Source: Plazaster borealis (lineage: Eukaryota; Echinodermata; Asteroidea; Forcipulatida; Labidiasteridae). From it: a stretch of 64,000 nucleotides of DNA. The DNA lies in contig CM037464.1 in assembly GCA_021014325.1 (NCBI GenBank), forward strand, positions 2,015,127 through 2,079,126, in the 5' to 3' direction. The notes beneath the pieces are model-generated. The model was not told the DNA's origin. It saw only the letters and a list, made by a program, of their open reading frames with translations, and did not search any database. Position 1 is the first letter of the stretch. Each line of letters starts with the position of its first letter. Position numbers and translations under genes: made by a program. Below are positions 39,209-51,492 of the stretch, piece after piece.

Positions 39209-41527
39209 ACTCGACAATTGAATTGAAATTCCGAACGCATTTAACAAAATATTATTATAAATTACTTTCTTCCATTTTTATTATTATCTTCGATAATCAT
39301 GCTTTCTTATCATTTTTGTTATCAATAATATTTATATACCCTGTAACAATAGTATTTCTATGGCATGCAAGTGCATTTTTTTTTCTAAAGCAAACATTCT
39401 TTGGCAGGGCTTTGAAACTTGGCAATTATAATACATGCACTAATTTAGCTTAATTAAATTATCACGAAACTACTAAGCACCTTCAGTAAAAAAAAGTTAA
39501 GGTAAAGATAAAACTATTAAGGCCTATTTAGAAAGTTTCCTTGGTTTTCTATGACTTAAATATTTAGCACAAAACAATTTAAAAACGGGTTTAAATAGTT
39601 TAAACTATCGTTTTTCCTTGACACTGTAAATCATGCCAGGAATGTGTATTTTTATTTTAAATATCTGTATATTTTGCACTGAATGCGACAGGTTACATTC
39701 TATTATTTGATTACCAGATAGCCTTTTCAAAAAACTCAAGACTGAGTAGTTGTAAAAACTTGGCCCGATTTGATGGCTCTGCTTACTGTATGTGGAATTC
39801 TGCGCATACGGTCGCCATTCTCGGAGCACAATGTCAGTGCCGAATATCTGTAACTCTAGTTTTGTAAGATTGGTATTTTTGAAGTAGTGTGTGCGCAAAA
39901 CAAAAACCTAGTGAATAATAAATACATTTTCTATACTTTTTTTCTTCTCTGCTACAGTAAAAGTAAGCAGAGCCAATAAATCGGCCCAGATGTTGGCTTC
40001 AAAACGTGCATTTTTTGGATGATATTTAAGGTCAAGAAAACCACTTTTTACAATTAATTTTAACTGAAATAAACCTTGCTGATATGTCAGGGAAAAAAAC
40101 CTCCCATGATGAGAAGTTTTTCTTCTTCTGTTTTTCTGGGAAGAAGACCTGATTTATTAATCGTAATCTCAACATCAAAAATTAACTAAATTTAAAAATT
40201 ACAATTTATTTTTACTACTCGTAGTTACGCTTTGTTCTAATCATTGCACATTGAACGTTAACACAAATCTATCTTTCTTTTCCTTTGCCAATCTACGCAA
40301 AGAAGAGTTCACAAGAAACCTCACCAGATTTAGGTCGAAATTATTGCAAATCTGATGCCAAAATGGACTGATATGTCTCTGAAGAAGTTACACATTTCCG
40401 GAGAAAGCCATTTATAGAAAAAATAAAATAAATATTGTTCCAACTGACAGTCAATTAAAGTTCCTACATCATAAAATATTTATTACGACACCTCACGAGA
40501 TGTGATAAACGCACGTGGGTATCACCCCGCCCCTCCCCTTGATCGATAGCTCTTGGCCTCTGAAATGACTTTGGCAATTTACAAAGACTGTCACTGTTTC
40601 AATTTTTCCTTTCTTTTTCTTATTAGTAAAACGACGGACAATGCAATACTAAACCAGGCTAAAGCAACTTTTTAAAACACATGTTTATCTCAAGCCAGTC
40701 TATTGCAATCAACGCTATACAACAAAACTTATTTGGTCCAAACAGAATGTATCAGAGTTGTATATTGAATGTTTGGGTGTGTTTATGTCTGATATAAGTT
40801 GATTTCTGCATCGAAAAACCTAAACAACTTTGGCACTAATGCAAAATAAATGAATGATAAAATTAAAAAAGTTTACGTTAACAATTATTATCAAATTTGT
40901 AAGAAGTATTTAAAGCCTTGCACGATGACATAATCAAAAAGATGAGTAAACTTCTGAAGTATAGTTTCTTACTTTCTCTCTGGTTCTTCTCAGAACCATC
41001 GCTTGTTCTATTGCATGCTCAAACTAAACAGCATCTTCCATTGGTTCTTGTACTTGGTTGACTGTGGTTCAGTATCAACACGGTATATCGAAAAAGGTTG
41101 ATTCACTGAAGATGTGGCAGGAGATTCTGTCACCCCCACCCCATCGGCGAATTGTAAGGAAACTTTTACTGATTACACCCTCTTTTAAACAACCCTCCTC
41201 CAGTCCATGTTAATTTACCGTATTGGGGACACATTATACCTGGGGCAAAATCCCCTAGGCCACCAGATCACACAAAATCAGTTTACAATGATCTGAAATG
41301 ATTCGAATGACACTAAGAAATAATTAGTTGTCATTCTTACCAATGAAAAGAAAGGAATAATGTGTTATTGAGGGACCATTAATTGATTCATTAAAACTTT
41401 GAGAAGGGGCCCCAAGTTGAGCCTCATGCCAACTATGTGACTGTCATACCCTGACAACTCCGAAACAATTGGAATGCTTTTTCACTATTTCAAGAAGTGA
41501 AAGTTTAATTTCATTTCCCTTTTATTC
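39209..41527. other. AT-rich intergenic DNA, no gene recognised
   Basis: Both strands were inspected. Only short open frames without family features were seen, and there are no clear repeats apart from A and T runs. Confidence 0.5.
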
Positions 41528-41795
41528 TGGTTGTAAAGCCAAGGACTCTCAGAAAAGCGAACTTAATCACTGTACTATAGCCAAGAACCCAATGGAGAGA
41601 AGACAAGGATGAAAGTTTCAGTTTTAGATGTGAGAGGAAAATCACATAGAATTATTCCAGGGAAAACCCACGCAGTCAGGTAGGAACTGAAAACCCAATC
41701 CACATAGTGCCCCGGCGTGATTTGAACCGGGGTCCTAGAGGTGGAAGGTGAGGAAAGATACCACTATACGCCAACCCGACCAGCCGAGTTAACAA
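41528..41795 (-). mobile_element. tRNA-derived SINE family S2, reverse copy
   Basis: The reverse complement of the copy at 50490-50765, including CCAATCCACATAGTGCCCC and a B-box inverse (TGATTTGAACCGGGGTCC). The tail side reads TTGTAAAGCCAAGGACTCTC. Confidence 0.85.
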
Positions 41796-42090
41796 CGAGA
41801 AAAGAAGGTACAGTTTTTCATCTAAAGAGTCTCCCCAAGTCACAAAGACCACATTTAATGTCGACTGAACGAAGACACAGTAATTTTTTGGAGGTTTATA
41901 ATAACAGTAAACATTGTACTTTGACATAGGCCTACCTTATGGGAATCACGAATGAATAAATCCCCTTTTCACATTTTCATCACACTTAAAATAAAGCATG
42001 CCATATTTTTTTCCACACGACTGTTTTTAGGCCTACCCGAACCGTTGCGTACCTGGTCAGCAGGTTATGACCACGGTTGCAGGTTAAAGG

Positions 42091-42631
42091 TTAAAGTTCA
42101 ACAACGGCGTCATCCTGCGTTATTTTGACATATGGGCTCGTATTCCAAGTTGGCCACACTGGCCTCACGCCGTCGTTAAATGAATTCTTTGAGGCCAGCC
42201 CGTCGGTTATAATAGAACCGCGGTCGGATTTATCATCACTTGGCGTTGTGACAGCACTAAAACTTGTTTCATAAACAGCGCCCTCTTCATCTTCGCTGTT
42301 GCTGTCCACAGCGCCATCAGCCGACAATAAAACGTCAGGTGGAATATTTCTAGTTGGGTATAATTCCGCGAGAACCTGGTAATTTCCACGACTGGTGCTC
42401 TTGTTGATGTTGTTCTTATTCTTGTTTCTGCTCTTCGATTTACCCGATCGATTCGCAGGGTTGTTCTTGTCTTTCGGAGTGAGCTCAAGGGTTATCGTCT
42501 TGCCGGCGTCTCGATCGTTTTCCTGGAAGACCCAAGCTGCTCCTGTCCCGGTGGATGATGAGACGTCCGTGTCCAGTTCCCCGCAGTATTCCTGAAGATG
42601 GAGGACCTTCTCGTAGTTTGGTCGGGAAGCC
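42091..42631 (-). CDS. Terminal exon of an unidentified gene (180 codons, cytoplasmic-tail-like)
   Basis: The minus strand has an acceptor ACATTTAG just before 42631, then an open frame to the stop at 42091-42093. The exon starts with a split codon (phase 2), so upstream exons lie to the right, but I could not identify them. The product is hydrophilic with a Lys/Asn-rich stretch (KSKSRNKNKNNINKSTSR), acidic runs (SNSEDEEGAVYETSF) and a C-terminus VVEL that fits a class II PDZ-binding pattern. It looks like the intracellular tail of a receptor or a scaffold ligand. That is inference. Confidence 0.5.
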
Positions 42632-42759
42632 CTAAATGTAACACACAAATCATTGTTAGAGTTTTTCAATCAATGAGTTTGATTAACATCTGTCATCATG
42701 CACAAGTTCCGAATCCCTCTTTTTGTAAATACATTTGTATCCAGAAATTACTGAGCCCT

Positions 42760-44460
42760 TTGTCCAACACGGTGCCTAATGGAGATCGAGAACAAACCAG
42801 AAAAGGGGAAACAAAAGGTCTCCATAGGGGAAATTCTAACGACCGGGGTGCTCCACAAGAAATGCTGTGTACAATGGGAAGATGTTAAGTACAGCGACAA
42901 ATGAAAGAACAAAGTCTCACAGGGATGCATTTTTGAAAATGTGTGGAGAGGGTGGGTATAGGTATCCACATTCAAACCTTGGACCTATAACAAAAGGGAT
43001 ACGGGGTCCACGGTTGCTATCACAGAGGAAAACATTGTGGTTCACGGTTGCTATCACAAAGAGTTGGAAGGAGGGTCCACGATTGCCGGTGTGGGTGTTT
43101 ACATGTGTGTGAGTGAAAACATTGTGGTCCACGGTTGCTATCACAAAGAGTTGAACAAAGGAGGGTCCACGATTGTATGTTTACACACAAGTGTGATCGT
43201 GTCTATCCATTCAAACCGAGGACTTTAACAAAATGGATCCGGGTGTTTGACAGAGCGAGGACGTCCTCGCTTCGTTTTCGTGTACAAACCCGATGGGGAC
43301 GTCGCTAAAAAAAAATGTCCAAACAATGGGAGAACAAAGAGAAGTCCTCGGTAAGCGGGATTTACAAACAAGGGTGTGTGCGTGTTTGTGTACACATCCA
43401 AACCGGGCACAATAAAGGGACAATAGGGTCCCCAGTTGGGTAAAGGTCCGTAGTTGGGTTGGGTTGGAGAGTGTGTACATAACCAATGGGAACGGTTGCC
43501 AAACAAATTGAAGTACAAACAAAGGGGAACAATATAGGAGGTCCCCGATTGCAGGTGTTTACACCAAGGATTTTAACCTCCGGGGATTTGGGTTGTGTGA
43601 CGGACCCAGGACGTCCTCGGTTCACTTCTCTGCAAACCCCCCCCCCCCAATAAGCCATTTTGAGATATGGATGACACAATACTATGACACTGGTAGATTT
43701 ATCTGTATACACCCAAACCAAACAGTGCTCCACCATATCACACAAAGGCTAATGGAGACGTTGCTTTACAAATAAATATGTAGAAACAATGAGAGGAAAT
43801 GGAGATTGTGTGTGTGTGTGGGTATGTCTACGCATCCAAACCGAGGACTTTAACAAAAGGGATCCGGGGAAAAGGTGTACCGAGGACGTCCTCGCTTTGA
43901 TTTCGTGTACAAATCTCCAATTAATGGGAGAACAAAGAGAAGTCCTCGGCTCACACATTACACATACATGTGTGGGCATACCCACCCATCCTTGTGGGGT
44001 CCAAAACACAACAGAACAATGGACCCCACAAGGAATTCTTTGTAAAACTTGTACCCCACAGGGGAATTCTTCAGAAAAGGGAATAAAGAAACAACAATAG
44101 CAGGACCCCACAAGTCACCAGCTGTGAGGGTGCCTTCCTATTCACTACCTTATGGAGACCGAGAACAAAACAGAAAAGGGAAAACAAAAGGTCTCCATAG
44201 GGGAATTCTAACTTGGTGCTCCACAAGGAATTTTGTGTACAAAGTCTATGGGAGGTTCTTAACTACAGGGACAAAGGAAAGAACAAAAGATGTCTCCACA
44301 GGGATGTAAAAAATAGAATGTGTGTGTGTGTGTGTGTGGGGGGGGGGGCATCCCCAAAACACATAATATCTTGTGAATGTTGACAATGAAAAAACTTTCC
44401 CTTGTTCTGGTGGTGCATGTACCGTTGTTTTGACTTGTGAGCAAACTGAGAATATGCTTC
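42760..44460. repeat. Degenerate GTCC/GAGAACAAA repeat field, 1.7 kb
   Basis: The field is built of imperfect repeats with words such as GTCCACGGTTGCTATCACAA, GGAGAACAAAGAGAAGTCCT, AAACCGAGGACTTTAACAAA and GGACCCCACAAG. A unit starting TGGAGACCGAGAACAAA(C/A)C at 42779 recurs at 44153 with about 150 bp of similarity. It ends near a (TG)n and G-run tract at 44318-44348. Frames on both strands are by-products of the repeats. Confidence 0.8.
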
Positions 44461-45637
44461 CCAATCTCGTACATTATAATTTATTTTGCTAAAGTACCTC
44501 TCCAATCAACATTCTGAAAAGCTTGTTTTATGTAACCTCCATTCTTTACATATTTTTATATGACAAAGTGCTGTCGATGTTTGTGAAGAAACACAAGATC
44601 TGAAGGGCAGAATCTAAGGTGTTTAATTACAGATGAAAGGGAGAGAGAACAAAACCTACACATCCTCCAAACCACTAACCAACATGCCGACCACAGAAGA
44701 AAATGAAAATATACATTTCAACGTACAAAGAGAAAACCCAATCATTTTCCATCAATGAGTTGAAGAGAGGCATCGCAAGACGCCTGTTATCCATTATCCA
44801 ACCAAACAGTAAAACTGCGATTCCCAAAAGACTAAAATACACTTATCATCCTCAAACAGCGCCCTCAGAGACTAGAGCCAATTATTGACCTCCACGACCC
44901 ATCTCTCCGAGTTGTTTTGACACTTAAAGGCCCGCGGGAAACAACCAGACAGACGATCATGTCATAACAAAAATTGTTTTCGAGAGGAGGATCTAGTTAG
45001 CGAGATAGAAGTGGGGGGGGGGGGGTGGTTAGACCAAGTCCTTTTTCTATGGTTAGACGTTGAGCGTGCGTCGTGCCCACACATCATCGTTTCTTTCTCG
45101 GGGGAAACCCAAGCTGCAAAACCGTCAAGCGGAGTCCAACCCGATGACCTATTTCGAGAATTAAGATCAGCCGCGTGGTCCGGTCCACATTATTGCTTAG
45201 GAAATCATGAATTAAGTGGCCTAAAAATATAAAAGTTATTTTGCTTATAATGGTTTTTTTTTCAGAGTAAAGACTAGACGACTATCGTTATGACCTTGAC
45301 CCCTTAGTTGGAGATATTCCTATCTCTGTACACCTGCTATATAGGCAGGTTTCGAGGTCAAATCATGTGGCACCTTCCACTTCAACGTGAATAGATGGTC
45401 TTTACAGGCATCATTGTCACTGCATTTTAGATTTACCCCAGTGTTTATAAAAATCTTTCACGTAGTATCTTTTTATACTGTGACCGAGTTTGGTACAATG
45501 CTCTGTATGGACTGTGCGCGAAACCGTGAAAACATAATAATGGAAGAAAACGTGCCGAGTGGCTTTGTCGTAGATCAACGAGCGATGTTATGATACGAAA
45601 GTGTATCTTCGTAGTTTAAAGGGATTGTGTATTTCAT
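44461..45637. other. Intergenic or intronic DNA, no gene recognised
   Basis: No family features or convincing splice-flanked frames were found. It may hold introns of the minus-strand gene whose last exon is at 42091-42631. Confidence 0.4.
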
Positions 45638-46009
45638 TTAAAGGCATCTTACACGTTTGGTAATTGTCAAAGACCAGTGTTCTCACTGTATCCCAACATA
45701 TGCATAAAATAATAAGCCTGTGAAAATTTGGGCTCAATTTATTGGTCATCGAAGTTGCAAGAAAAGGATGAAAGAAAAACACCCTCGTTGTACAAATTTG
45801 TGTGCTTTCAGATAGGAATAAAAACTTCTTGCAAGAAGTTTTTATTATTTTTATGAGAAATTACCTCTTTCTCAAAAACTACGTTACATCAGAGGGAGTC
45901 GTTTCTCACAAGTTTTATACTAACAACAGCTCTCTGTTGCGCGTTACCAAGTCAGTTTTTATGCTAATATATATTTTGAGTAATTACCAAACGTGTATAG
46001 TGCCTTTAA
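45638..46009 (+). mobile_element. MITE M1, copy F
   Basis: Full length, with ends TTAAAGGCATCTTACACGTT and ACGTGTATAGTGCCTTTAA. A lone M1-like end, TTTAAAGGGATTGTG, precedes it at 45616, and an 85-bp M2 fragment (GCGTGGACATAACCG) follows at 46011-46095. Confidence 0.87.
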
Positions 46010-46437
46010 GGATTCATCTTCCTGCGTGGACATAACCGTTCCAGATTTTCGGCGATATCTCAAAATCGCTTTACCACACTGCGAACAACTGGGGTGTTAA
46101 ACAAGCTGACAGACAAACTGGGCGAAATTTATTTTCAGATTTTATTTTGTTCTTTTTAATAATAATAACTTCTCTAAACCGATCTTACATTATTAGAGAG
46201 CTTATTAAAGAGCTTAAAACTAAGAATACTGAGTGTGAATGGTTGAAAACTAAAACATTATTATTATATATATATTTTTTTACTACCACCATCAATTAAA
46301 ACTAACGGCAATTATACAACGAAAGTACGGCTACACTTCATTTCAACTACAGGGAACGATCAGATCAGGTTGATGAAACAGTCGTCGATTTGTTACATCG
46401 TCGGCTCTTGTAAGAACCAACACAACTCATTCTGTCT

Positions 46438-46863
46438 CTAACCTCACGTGAAAATGGTGTAAATTGCCATTGAATGCGATACCCTCCCAGCGCAAAATTT
46501 GACAACATCCAAAATATCCGATGACATCATTCTGAGAAAGACGGTGCTCTATATTTTTGTACGGGGATGTTTTGGTTCATTCCTGACTTTCGATAACATT
46601 TCATCAAAACGGCCTTGAATTTGACCTTTTGACTGACGAACAATTCCTCCTTGAAATGTAAAGATCCAGTAGTTGTTGAAATTCAATGGCGTCAATGCTT
46701 CAAATTTTACTCTGAAAAAGTTATTTATGAACCAAATTTTCCCCGTATAAAAACGTAGAGACAAATATTTCTCAGAATGATGTCGATGTTTTAGATGATG
46801 ACAAATTTTGCACTCGGAGGGCATCGAATAAGGGCAATTTACACCTTTTTAACGTGAGGTTCG
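46438..46863. mobile_element. MITE with AACCTCACGT inverted ends, about 425 bp
   Basis: The left end AACCTCACGTGAAAATGGTG then TAAATTGCC mirrors the right end GGGCAATTTACACC and TTTTTAACGTGAGGTT. The inverted repeats extend to about 45 bp. The 91-codon minus-strand frame inside it has no family signature. Confidence 0.8.
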
Positions 46864-47034
46864 AGACTTGTAATTTCCCCCACTCACATGAGGACTCTAT
46901 CTATTGGAAAATGAGTACATCACAAAATTGAATTGGTAATTTCCCTTCCTCTTTAACATGGTATTCCTCTAGCCATAGCTTATATCATAGAGTAAGGCGA
47001 ATAAAAATGTTTGCAGTGAGAAAAAGCCGCGGGT

Positions 47035-47409
47035 AGGCCTTGTATACGTTTGGTAATGACTCTGAAAATTAATGGCAATACAAACTTACTTGGTAAGAAG
47101 TACAGCAGCTTTAGATATAATGCATTTTGAGAAGTTTTTTACTTCGAAGTACTGTGGTTATGGAAAAAAGATATGACTTTTTATCCCCAAAAATTTGAAT
47201 CTGAGAAGACGTTTCTCAGATTGTGTATTCCAATTGCAGATTATTCTTCTTGCGTGGACATAACCGCTCCAGATTTTCGGCAATATCTCAAAAACGCTAC
47301 CACCTTTTGAAATGAATTTTTCACAGGTTAGTTTTATGGTATAATCTTCAACTATATAGGATTGAAACATACAGTGGGTTCAAATTACCAAACGTGTACA
47401 ATCCCTTTA
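47035..47409 (-). mobile_element. MITE subfamily M2, full-length reverse copy
   Basis: The ends TATACGTTTGGTAATGACTC and AATTACCAAACGTGTACAAT (then CCCTTTAA) are inverted repeats. It shares GTGGACATAACCGCTCCAGA with the copies at 15165 and 46011. Confidence 0.8.
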
Positions 47410-47484
47410 AAGTCATAAAGTTTCGAACAAGCAGTTCTCTTTTACGGAATGTGAAGTTCAATGTGTAATTTTCGAGTCCAATGA

Positions 47485-47541
47485 ACAGTGTTCCAACTAC
47501 ATGAAGTCAGTGACGTCAGCCTTGGAGAGGATGCAGTGTTG
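47485..47541 (-). pseudogene. Relic of a lectin PAN domain
   Basis: The plus strand reads CATGAAGTCAGTGACGTCAG and GGATGCAGTGTTGAG. This matches the antisense of the last PAN codons of the lectins (CTTGAAATCAGTGACGTCAG, GGATGCGCTGTTAAG). No frame survives. Confidence 0.6.
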
Positions 47542-48021
47542 AGATGAAGATTAGAGCTAAGTGTTTATCGTGATGACACTTTAATAAAAGAGATACTTTG
47601 CGCATGCCTACATATCCCGGATCTCATACATCACATGTAGTAGTTTGAGTAGGGCGCCCTCGGCTAGAGGCCAAAAGAAGGGAGCTCATTGGTCCATCCT
47701 GTGCGCCGCGCGTACTAAGATGTGCGTTTTCCATCGTTGTATGATAGATTTACCTCTAAGATGGCGGCGTGATGACGTCAATGCATAAGGTATATTGCTG
47801 TTTATAAGAATGAACTAATAGTGCCGATGTTTACATTTACAACTGAAGTCATATACAGGTTGAAACGACACTTACATCAAAGGAATAGTAATAAAACAAT
47901 GTCAATGTTTGTCTTGATTTGTTAAAATGACAAAACATTATAATGTGCGAGCATAGTTGAAAAATATTCGAAATTTGATCTAAAAGCTACATTACTAGTC
48001 ACTTTTCTTGCTTTGATTAGT

Positions 48022-48765
48022 TTACAGTTCAAAGAAGGAGCAGCCCTCCATGTTCTTGAAATCAGTGACGTCAGCCTCCAGGCGGGATGCGCTGTTAAGC
48101 TGACATATCTTACCCGGCTTCCAGAGATTGAAGGAGAGGCATCGAGGCTCCGCCCAGCACGCCTGACCACACCCAATGACTCCCTTGGCTGTCAGGTTCT
48201 TGATATTATGGTTGAGCAGACACTGTGGAGTGAAGTGACCATCATCGTCAGCTGTCAGGCAGTACACGGGATGAGGGACGCGCATCTCACAAGCAGCGAA
48301 CTGGGTATTGGAACAACCGGTATCTGACCATTTACCGTTGTACTTTTGTCGCATTCTGACGCAGTCCTGGCCTTCGTCATCATAATGATGGTCCTTCCAA
48401 TAAGTGTAGTCGGAATCAACTTTCTTACCAGGACATGACAGTTGTCCAGGATTGGTCAGATCTTTCTTGCACCCAATCCAAAGTTCAAATGGATCGGGGT
48501 CCACGAGACCCTGTTGTATCTTCGGTGTAGTCATTTCTCGCCAAATAAATTCTTGTTCTTTTTGAGATTCAGGCATAGCCATGGCGCTTCCAGGACGATC
48601 ACAAACCCTGAACGCATCGAACAAATTCATCTTCTGAGGCAGTAAGATGTAGCAGGAGTCTTGCCAAGTCAACCAGTCGGGAGGACACATGGCTCGAAGC
48701 CCCACAAAGAAAACGGCGAAAAGTAAAAAGCACGATTTGTTTATGCAAGCTGTGAATACCAACAT
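48022..48765 (-). CDS. Secreted C-type lectin with PAN/apple domain, L1 (247 aa)
   Basis: A single exon. Residues 1-25 are a signal peptide ending VGLRA. The C-type lectin domain spans about 26-160 (C27, C38, C55, C99, C111, C135, C151, C159), with the WIGC hydrophobic core. A PAN/apple domain follows at 168-247 with seven cysteines (C169, C182, C199, C203, C209, C221, C242) and a sequon at N190. The usual EPN/QPD sugar motif is missing: that loop reads YWKDHHYDDEGQDC, and WND is WSD. Carbohydrate binding is thus uncertain and the ligand unknown. Such proteins commonly act in extracellular recognition. The start gives the signal peptide and matches the other copies. The ligand loop is the KDHHY type on flank type A. 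Confidence 0.95.
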   Translation of the reverse strand: MLVFTACINKSCFLLFAVFFVGLRAMCPPDWLTWQDSCYILLPQKMNLFDAFRVCDRPGSAMAMPESQKEQEFIWREMTTPKIQQGLVDPDPFELWIGCKKDLTNPGQLSCPGKKVDSDYTYWKDHHYDDEGQDCVRMRQKYNGKWSDTGCSNTQFAACEMRVPHPVYCLTADDDGHFTPQCLLNHNIKNLTAKGVIGCGQACWAEPRCLSFNLWKPGKICQLNSASRLEADVTDFKNMEGCSFFEL

Positions 48766-49454
48766 ACTGGTACCTTATTGTAGACACGTTTCTTTTGCAA
48801 AGAAAATGACAAATCAAAAGTCAGAAGCTCTCGTTTTTTCGGTCTTTGAATGAAGCCAAGTTCAGCCAGATACATTCACGATGTCAACACAAATTTGACG
48901 ATTGTGTGCCGTGTTGATCACTATTATGGCGTTTTCATTCGCCTACTGCATGCAGTCGCTGACAAACCGATGCTACGATGAACAATTTCTAACCTTCAAC
49001 TTGATGTTGATACAAATATATACGTGCAGCGGGAATTAATTTGGAATGACCACTATCCATTATCCAAGACGTTGCTTAGTGACATTACTTTGTTTCCAAA
49101 CGAAATTACGGAGTGCATTCGCTACTTAAGCTAATTGCTAAAAATAGAGATGGAAATTCAGACAATCTGCATACACAATACTCATTACGACTATTGCAAT
49201 GACAGTGACGTCAATCAGAAACATGGAATCGGTTTCTACAAAGGCTGGTGCTGTTGGAATTGAAATAAGCCCGATATGAACAGTGCACAAAAACAAAACA
49301 TAACTCGATTTATTGTCAGAAAAACTCACACGTGAACATTACCTTTGAAATCCGAGCTAATAAAAAAGTAGATATCCAAACAATATCTTGACATGATTTG
49401 ACAGTATGAATTATGTGCATCATAAACGGGTTGATACCAAGATATCTTGATTTG

Positions 49455-49600
49455 GTGTTGAACAAAGAAACATTATCAAGAGTGGAATTTGAACCAACGA
49501 CCTCCGTATTAACGTGCTGGTGCTCTACCAACTGAGCTATCTAGCCCTATGTTGGCGGTCTCCCTATTTTATCAATATCTTTGTTCGGGTGCCAGTCAGA
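49455..49600 (-). mobile_element. tRNA-derived SINE family S3
   Basis: The minus strand reads AGATAGCTCAGTTGGTAGAG (D arm and A box) and GTTGGTTCAAATTCC (B box). The acceptor stem does not pair and the anticodon stem is poor, so it is not a working tRNA gene. The equivalent flank of lectin L2, near 53750, lacks it. Confidence 0.75.
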
Positions 49601-51492
49601 AGCCATGCAATCGTTAGTTGCCGTGTAGCCAGGGACCACACCCAAGTTTACGATACAACCAGGGATAACAATGAATTTATTATCCGTCTTCATTTTTGAA
49701 TCAATAAAATAGCTATTTAGTGTATATTCTTATTAAAACACTAACAATAAAATAAAAGATGGAAACATTAAGACATTTGACCAATGGATGAAGTTTATGT
49801 TGAATGAAAGGTCAGTGCGTTATTACAATGGCTTAAGTTAACCTGTACGCCACTGGACCACCCAGCCGATACCATGTAGCACGCGATAGAAGAAAACGCT
49901 CACCAGCTTGTGTTTGGAGAAAAACAAAAAGGAACATCAACATAAAACTAGATAGTCATTGGTACACGCGTTGGTAAAGTCAATGGCAATCGTTTCTATA
50001 TAGATCATTTTTAATTTCACAGTTGACTTGTAAAATATGAACACTAATGATGATGAAATATTATTGCTCTTACCAAAACCACGCCCATTTGCAACCAAAT
50101 TATGACACTGTCAAAATATAATGCCCTAGCAATCAGTATTTGATGCCACGTGAGAAAGCCTTCAAAAACTATGTGCTCAATTAAACCTTAAAATAATCGC
50201 CATAAAAATTACCGGTAGCCATTAACGAGTTGCCCTTACTATCCCGGTGGACTTTTTTTATCAGTTTTGAACTTGAAATAATCTGTTATTAAATGACAAT
50301 ATTCACAAAAAGGACAATAACTGTACGTAAATAACAAGCCTTGGGTATCTTTTGAAATTTGATCCATGATTCTAGTTATTTACTGCAAGGGTCTTGATAA
50401 CTAACTCGAGCTGTGCAGGGACTAGAGGTTTAAACATAACGTGTATGCTAAATTTCTGAAACAATCAGCAACGATTGGGTCAAATACGCTTTCAGCTGTC
50501 AGGTTGTTGTAGTGGTATCTTTCCTCGCCTTCAACCTCTGGGACCCTGGTTCAAATCCCACCGGGGGCACTATGTGGATTGGGTTTTCAGTCCCTACCTG
50601 ACTGGGTGGGTTTTCCCTGGAAGAATTCTCCGCAATTTTCCTCCCATATCTAAAACTGAAATTTCCTTTATTGTCTTCTCTCCATTGGGTTCTTGGCTAG
50701 TAATAATATACCGGTAGTGATTAAGTTCGCTTTTCTAAGAGTCCCTGGTTTCACAACCAGACTTAATAAATGAAATACGTCTATGAACTTATTTGCTAAT
50801 TTATGGTAAGCATTATTTTCCTAGTCGTTGCTGAGTAATATTACATAAACAGGTTAACATTATTCGCTGCTACTCCAGCAGTCTTGATTGGTGACGCTGT
50901 TTTTGTTGTATAAGTCACCGGTTAGAGGGCGCAACATCAACTGTTCGGGATGCTGACTCGGAGGGACTGGGCAAGTCTATAATTTTGGATCGAGATGTTT
51001 CTATGATACAGATAGCTCTTCTCCAGTAATTCTTGTTGCGGACAGTAACAAAATGAACGTCGCCAATCAAGACTACTACTCCAGACAATCGTACTCAAAA
51101 ATAGCTGGAAATTCAGACCAATTGTATACACATTATTATGACTGATGCAGTGCTTGTGACGTCATGAGAATTAATGAAAGGTGCTGCAAAAAAACTGTTA
51201 AAAAATTATTACATTGGGCCTGGGATCAATGGCAATTTGTTAATAATAAAGTATTCGGGCAACTTACTCTTGAAAATCTAATTAAAATTGGTGCTCAATA
51301 TCTAATGACATATTACAGGATTGATAATAAATTATAGAAAACTGATTAGAAACTTCTTTTCATTGCAGCTTCAAAAAGCAACTTTACTTCTGTTCGAAAA
51401 CATTGTTGGCATAAAGAAACACAAGAGGTGTTTGAAGAATCGTTTGGTATGTTGCTCCAGCTTTATTAAGGTCCCAAAAGAACTGGCCAGGC
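49601..51492. other. Upstream flank of lectin L1, type A
   Basis: No gene. Homologous in order to 53760-54560 (upstream of L2) and 63230-64000 (beyond L6). Markers include GATGGAAACATTAA, CAATCAGCAACGATTGGGTC and TTTGCTAATTTAT. A SINE S2 copy interrupts it. Confidence 0.7.
50490..50765 (+). mobile_element. tRNA-derived SINE family S2
   Basis: The head has GGTTGTTGTAGTGGTATCTT (A box) and CCTGGTTCAAATCCCACC (B box). The body reads ATTGGGTTTTCAGTCCCTAC and the end TCCCTGGTTTCACAACCAGA. It sits after CAACGATTGGGTCAA, where the L2 flank at 54125 is uninterrupted. Confidence 0.88.

Noticed and set aside
46549..46824. 91-codon minus-strand frame with a CKIC-like start
   Set aside because: It sits within a MITE bounded by AACCTCACGT inverted repeats and has no recognisable domain.
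48013..48327. Plus-strand open frame over the lectin genes (repeated at 52320, 57720, 60626)
   Set aside because: Antisense shadow of the PAN domain and lectin coding sequence. It repeats because the genes do.
49490..49560. tRNA gene on the minus strand
   Set aside because: A and B boxes are present, but the acceptor stem does not pair and the anticodon stem is poor. A second degenerate copy with the same flanks exists at 37140, so it is a SINE head.
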